Assembly (NCBI GenBank): GCA_040398845.1
Contig: JBBATH010000017.1
Span: forward strand, 1 to 64,000
Direction: 5' to 3'
Length of the DNA: 64,000 bases
DNA from: WLND01 sp040398845
Lineage (GTDB): Bacteria; Actinomycetota; Actinomycetes; S36-B12
Numbering within the stretch: position 1 is the first letter of the stretch; each line of letters starts with the position of its first letter. Shown piece by piece: positions 61,918-64,000 of this stretch. A program made the translations under genes and the position numbers. Under the pieces are notes generated by a model. That model saw only the letters and a list, made by a program, of their open reading frames with translations, was not told the origin of the DNA and searched no databases.

Positions 61918-62847
61918 CTATTGGTGGACCCGTCGTCGCTGGGGCTGGTAGAGAGTTTCTGCCCAGGGGTGATCGAGCATGTCACCCGGGACCACGGGCA
62001 AGCCAGCACGTCGCCGCTCCTGCTCGCGGAGGAAGGATTCGCGCGATTGCTCCGGCGCCTGCGAACGATCTTGCGCCACGGGGTTCCGCGGGATCAGGTC
62101 CTCCCCCTCGTCCTCCATTTCATCAAAGCGGGCACCGAGAACGCTTTCGCTGCTCTCGTGGGAACCTGATCCAAGGTTCTGCTGCCGCCCTCGAACGGCG
62201 TCTGGCCCCCGTTGCGGCATCGCTCGTTGCATTGCCATCGCTCGTTGCAGCGCAATCGCCTTAGGCTGCATGTCGAATGCGGCCCCGGCCTCTCTCTCTG
62301 CCTCCTCGACTAAGGAGGTGCCGTTTCCGCCCGGTCCAACCTGCCCGTTCGCGGGATCAGCTCGGCCTTCGCGGGTGGCGGCGTTCGCTGCCCGGCCCAG
62401 GACGCCCATCTCTGCCGGAATTCCTCTCCGCCGAGGAGGAAGCGCGTAGCGATCACCCTGGAATACGTTCCCAAGATTGGCCTCCTCGTAATCATCGAAG
62501 GCGGGCGGACGAGGATTCGGCCTCGGCTGCTCCTGTGCTCGCCGCCCACCCCCACCGAAGAGTCGCCGCAGCCCTGATCCCAGGGCATTGCCGATCGCAC
62601 CGAACGCGCCCCCGATCGACCGGCCAACCCGGCCCCAAAACCCTCGTCGAGCCGGCTGGGGAGGAGCGGCTTCAACGGCCGGCTCCCCGAGTTGGCCCCC
62701 CGGCCTTCCTCCCCGCAAACCCGACGCGAAAGCCCCGCGGTCGTTCTCACTCGTCGGGCGATCGGCGTAGAAGTCGTCATGACGCCCCGGATCCTGCACC
62801 CGGCGCGAGTGCACGTTCTCCTCCGAAAGGAGGCCGTAATCGCTCAT
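61918..62847 (-). CDS. Large disordered Gly/Arg-rich protein of unknown function
   Basis: 309 residues without signal peptide. Largely low complexity: a Gly-rich amphipathic stretch (FWGRVGRSIGGAFGAIGNAL, GSGLRRLFGGGG at about 70-100), a Met/Gln/Arg section (ALQRAMAMQRAMPQRGPD), acidic patches (DEMEDEGEDLIP) and a basic end (YQPQRRRVHQ). No domain recognised. The Gly-rich amphipathic segment could insert into membranes, as in some toxins, or bind nucleic acids. Codon use looks normal for the window, so it is probably translated. Confidence 0.55.
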   Translation of the reverse strand: MSDYGLLSEENVHSRRVQDPGRHDDFYADRPTSENDRGAFASGLRGGRPGGQLGEPAVEAAPPQPARRGFWGRVGRSIGGAFGAIGNALGSGLRRLFGGGGRRAQEQPRPNPRPPAFDDYEEANLGNVFQGDRYALPPRRRGIPAEMGVLGRAANAATREGRADPANGQVGPGGNGTSLVEEAEREAGAAFDMQPKAIALQRAMAMQRAMPQRGPDAVRGRQQNLGSGSHESSESVLGARFDEMEDEGEDLIPRNPVAQDRSQAPEQSRESFLREQERRRAGLPVVPGDMLDHPWAETLYQPQRRRVHQ

Positions 62848-62925
62848 GACATTGGTGGTAACAATCCGCTTTTGGCGACGTTCGACGCCTCCCTGAGGGC
62901 ATTGAGGTCGCTCGCTCGTGGTCGA

Positions 62926-63609
62926 CTAGTCGTCGTCACCATTGCCGTCGTCATCATCATCGCCATTATCGTCGTTATCGTCGCCAACACTTGGCGCCTT
63001 CGCCACAGCGGTCGCGGTGGCAGATGCGGTCCCATCGGTGCCGATCTGGAGGGGTGCGAGTGACGCGAGCGCCGCCTGATTGCCTGCATGCTGTCCAGTG
63101 AATGCCGCTGTTCCATTCGTGCCACACAACGCGATGATGCGTGCGGCTCCGCCGGGGTGGCTGGCAATGAAGGGGGTCAGGTTGTAGACCCGCCCGCTGA
63201 TCGTTGTCCAGCAGTCTGCGGGGGTCGCGTGCGTCGCGACCATAGCGGCAGTAATGACCGACCCACTCGAGGACGAGGGCGAAGAGGGCGTCGCAGCAAC
63301 CTTGAGCGCGCCGATGCGGTAACGGGCGAGGGTTTTTCGGGGGTCAGACTGACCGCTGTGCTCGCCGGTGAAGGCGGCAGTGCCGTTCTTGCCACACAGG
63401 GATTTGATCATGCCCGCGCCACCCGGATGACGCTTGATGTACTTGGTGACGTCGTAGACACTCGTCCCGACGATCGTCCAGCACGACGACGTTGAGGCAT
63501 GCTTCGCGACCTGCGCGGACGTATACGAAGGGGCTGCGACGGCGGCCGGCGCCATGGCGACGGCGATGAACCCGGCTGTTGCTAGGACGGTGATGAACCT
63601 GCGCCTCAT
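62926..63609 (-). CDS. Secreted tandem cytochrome b5-like heme protein with Asp-rich tail
   Basis: 227 residues from the ATG at 63609, with a strong ribosome site (AAAGGAGA). Signal peptide about 1-26 (AVAAPS). Two cytochrome b5-type domains (about 30-101 and 117-190), each with an HPGG motif (His61, His151) and a second His (His84, His174) for heme. Each also has a Cys pair (43/72 and 133/162) able to form a disulfide, fitting an extracellular place. The C-terminus is a run of Asp/Asn/Gly (DDNDDNGDDDDDGNGDDD). Probably a surface or released electron-transfer or heme-holding protein. Confidence 0.85.
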   Translation of the reverse strand: MRRRFITVLATAGFIAVAMAPAAVAAPSYTSAQVAKHASTSSCWTIVGTSVYDVTKYIKRHPGGAGMIKSLCGKNGTAAFTGEHSGQSDPRKTLARYRIGALKVAATPSSPSSSSGSVITAAMVATHATPADCWTTISGRVYNLTPFIASHPGGAARIIALCGTNGTAAFTGQHAGNQAALASLAPLQIGTDGTASATATAVAKAPSVGDDNDDNGDDDDDGNGDDD

Positions 63610-64000
63610 GGCGTCTCCTTTGAGCTAATGGCCGAAGACTCCAGTTTCTCGCTCGCCCAAGACGCCGTCGACCTATTCCTCATCATGCGCCACCCCCCGT
63701 GGGGATTCAAATCGGAGCGTGAAGTACCGGGAGACATCAATCACCCCGGCAAGAAGACCGATCCGCCGCTGCGCCGTCTCGACGGGCGCAGCGGGCGCAT
63801 CGGGCGGAACCAACGCCGAAGGGTCCCTGCCGATTCTGCGACCCGACCACGAGGCCGATGCCCCGCTGCCGGATCGTCAACTGCTTCCCGAGGGGCACCC
63901 CGTCCGTGGCTACATCGCCCGTCGCCCTGCCCGACGCCGTCGCAGGCCACCTCTACGACTCCCCGTTCAACACAGACGACCCCCGCATCGACCTCGCCCT
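63610..64000 (+). other. Right edge: coding-like signal in shifting frames, no complete gene
   Basis: The plus strand shows protein-like stretches in three different frames. One starts MAEDSSFSLAQDAVDLFLIM at 63628 without a ribosome site. Later come EGSLPILRPDHEADAPLPDR and then HLYDSPFNTDDPRIDLA close to the edge. No single open frame joins them. Either a gene is frameshifted (mutation or assembly error) or these are chance. The sequence continues beyond the window. Confidence 0.3.

Overview
The window is about 64 kb of high-GC bacterial DNA. It carries a typical Actinomycetota gene set: hrcA-dnaJ-rsmE-HIT-phoH-ybeY-CNNM-era, recO-uppS, dnaG next to dgt, single-chain glyS, hemW-lepA-rpsT, holA, comEA-comEC, an actinobacterial heme importer and many GTG starts with GTGA/ATGA stop-start overlaps. 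A block of exactly 100 N (38294-38393) shows that it is a draft scaffold. I cannot place it below phylum from sequence reading alone.

Layout. 1-4100: two minus-strand lipoproteins built from Listeria-Bacteroides (Flg_new) repeats with a fibronectin-like C-terminus. They are tandem paralogues, and their 5' and 3' flanks are duplicated with them at a spacing of about 2.08 kb. 4200-5460: remains of an integrated element, namely DNA-binding-like gene fragments and a tyrosine-integrase pseudogene running into tRNA-Asn. 5500-10360: PH-like protein, dnaG, a class V aminotransferase and dgt. 10400-13070: ferric-reductase-type flavocytochrome, FMN-binding protein and ApbE, a flavinylated electron-export module. 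13200-18560: an AbiEi/DUF559-type protein, ppdK and dusB. 18675-24073: MFS exporter, NAD-binding channel-like protein, glyS, phosphoribosyltransferase and a monooxygenase-fold protein. 24141-27158: membrane protein, then a Zur-box-preceded znuACB zinc importer.

27137-37289 is a long minus-strand housekeeping run, opened by a perfect CIRCE element in front of hrcA. Most of its genes overlap by one to eight bases, so they are probably one translationally coupled transcript up to era, with recO-uppS separate. 37411-42885: TSUP permease, the scaffold gap, EamA transporter, hemW, lepA and rpsT. 43038-49528: TetR regulator, two secreted proteins, a two-gene cassette (HTH protein plus an unrecognised protein) and hmuTUV. 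The flanking secreted gene and hmuT share a 26-bp motif that brackets the cassette. 49500-51274: holA and small unknowns. 51326-55034: a five-gene coupled catabolic operon (SDR, 3-hydroxyacyl-CoA dehydrogenase, cyclase, cupin, BKACE) behind a near-leaderless promoter. 55243-55827: intact VapB-like antitoxin with a wrecked VapC. 55883-61842: HAMP sensor stub, comEC, comEA, plsY and degV. 61918-63609: a disordered Gly/Arg-rich protein and a secreted tandem cytochrome b5 protein.

The least explained items are the lipoprotein tandem unit beside the decayed tRNA-Asn element, the HTH/unknown cassette inside the heme locus, and the BKACE operon of unknown substrate. A 68-bp palindromic element occurs at two distant intergenic sites.
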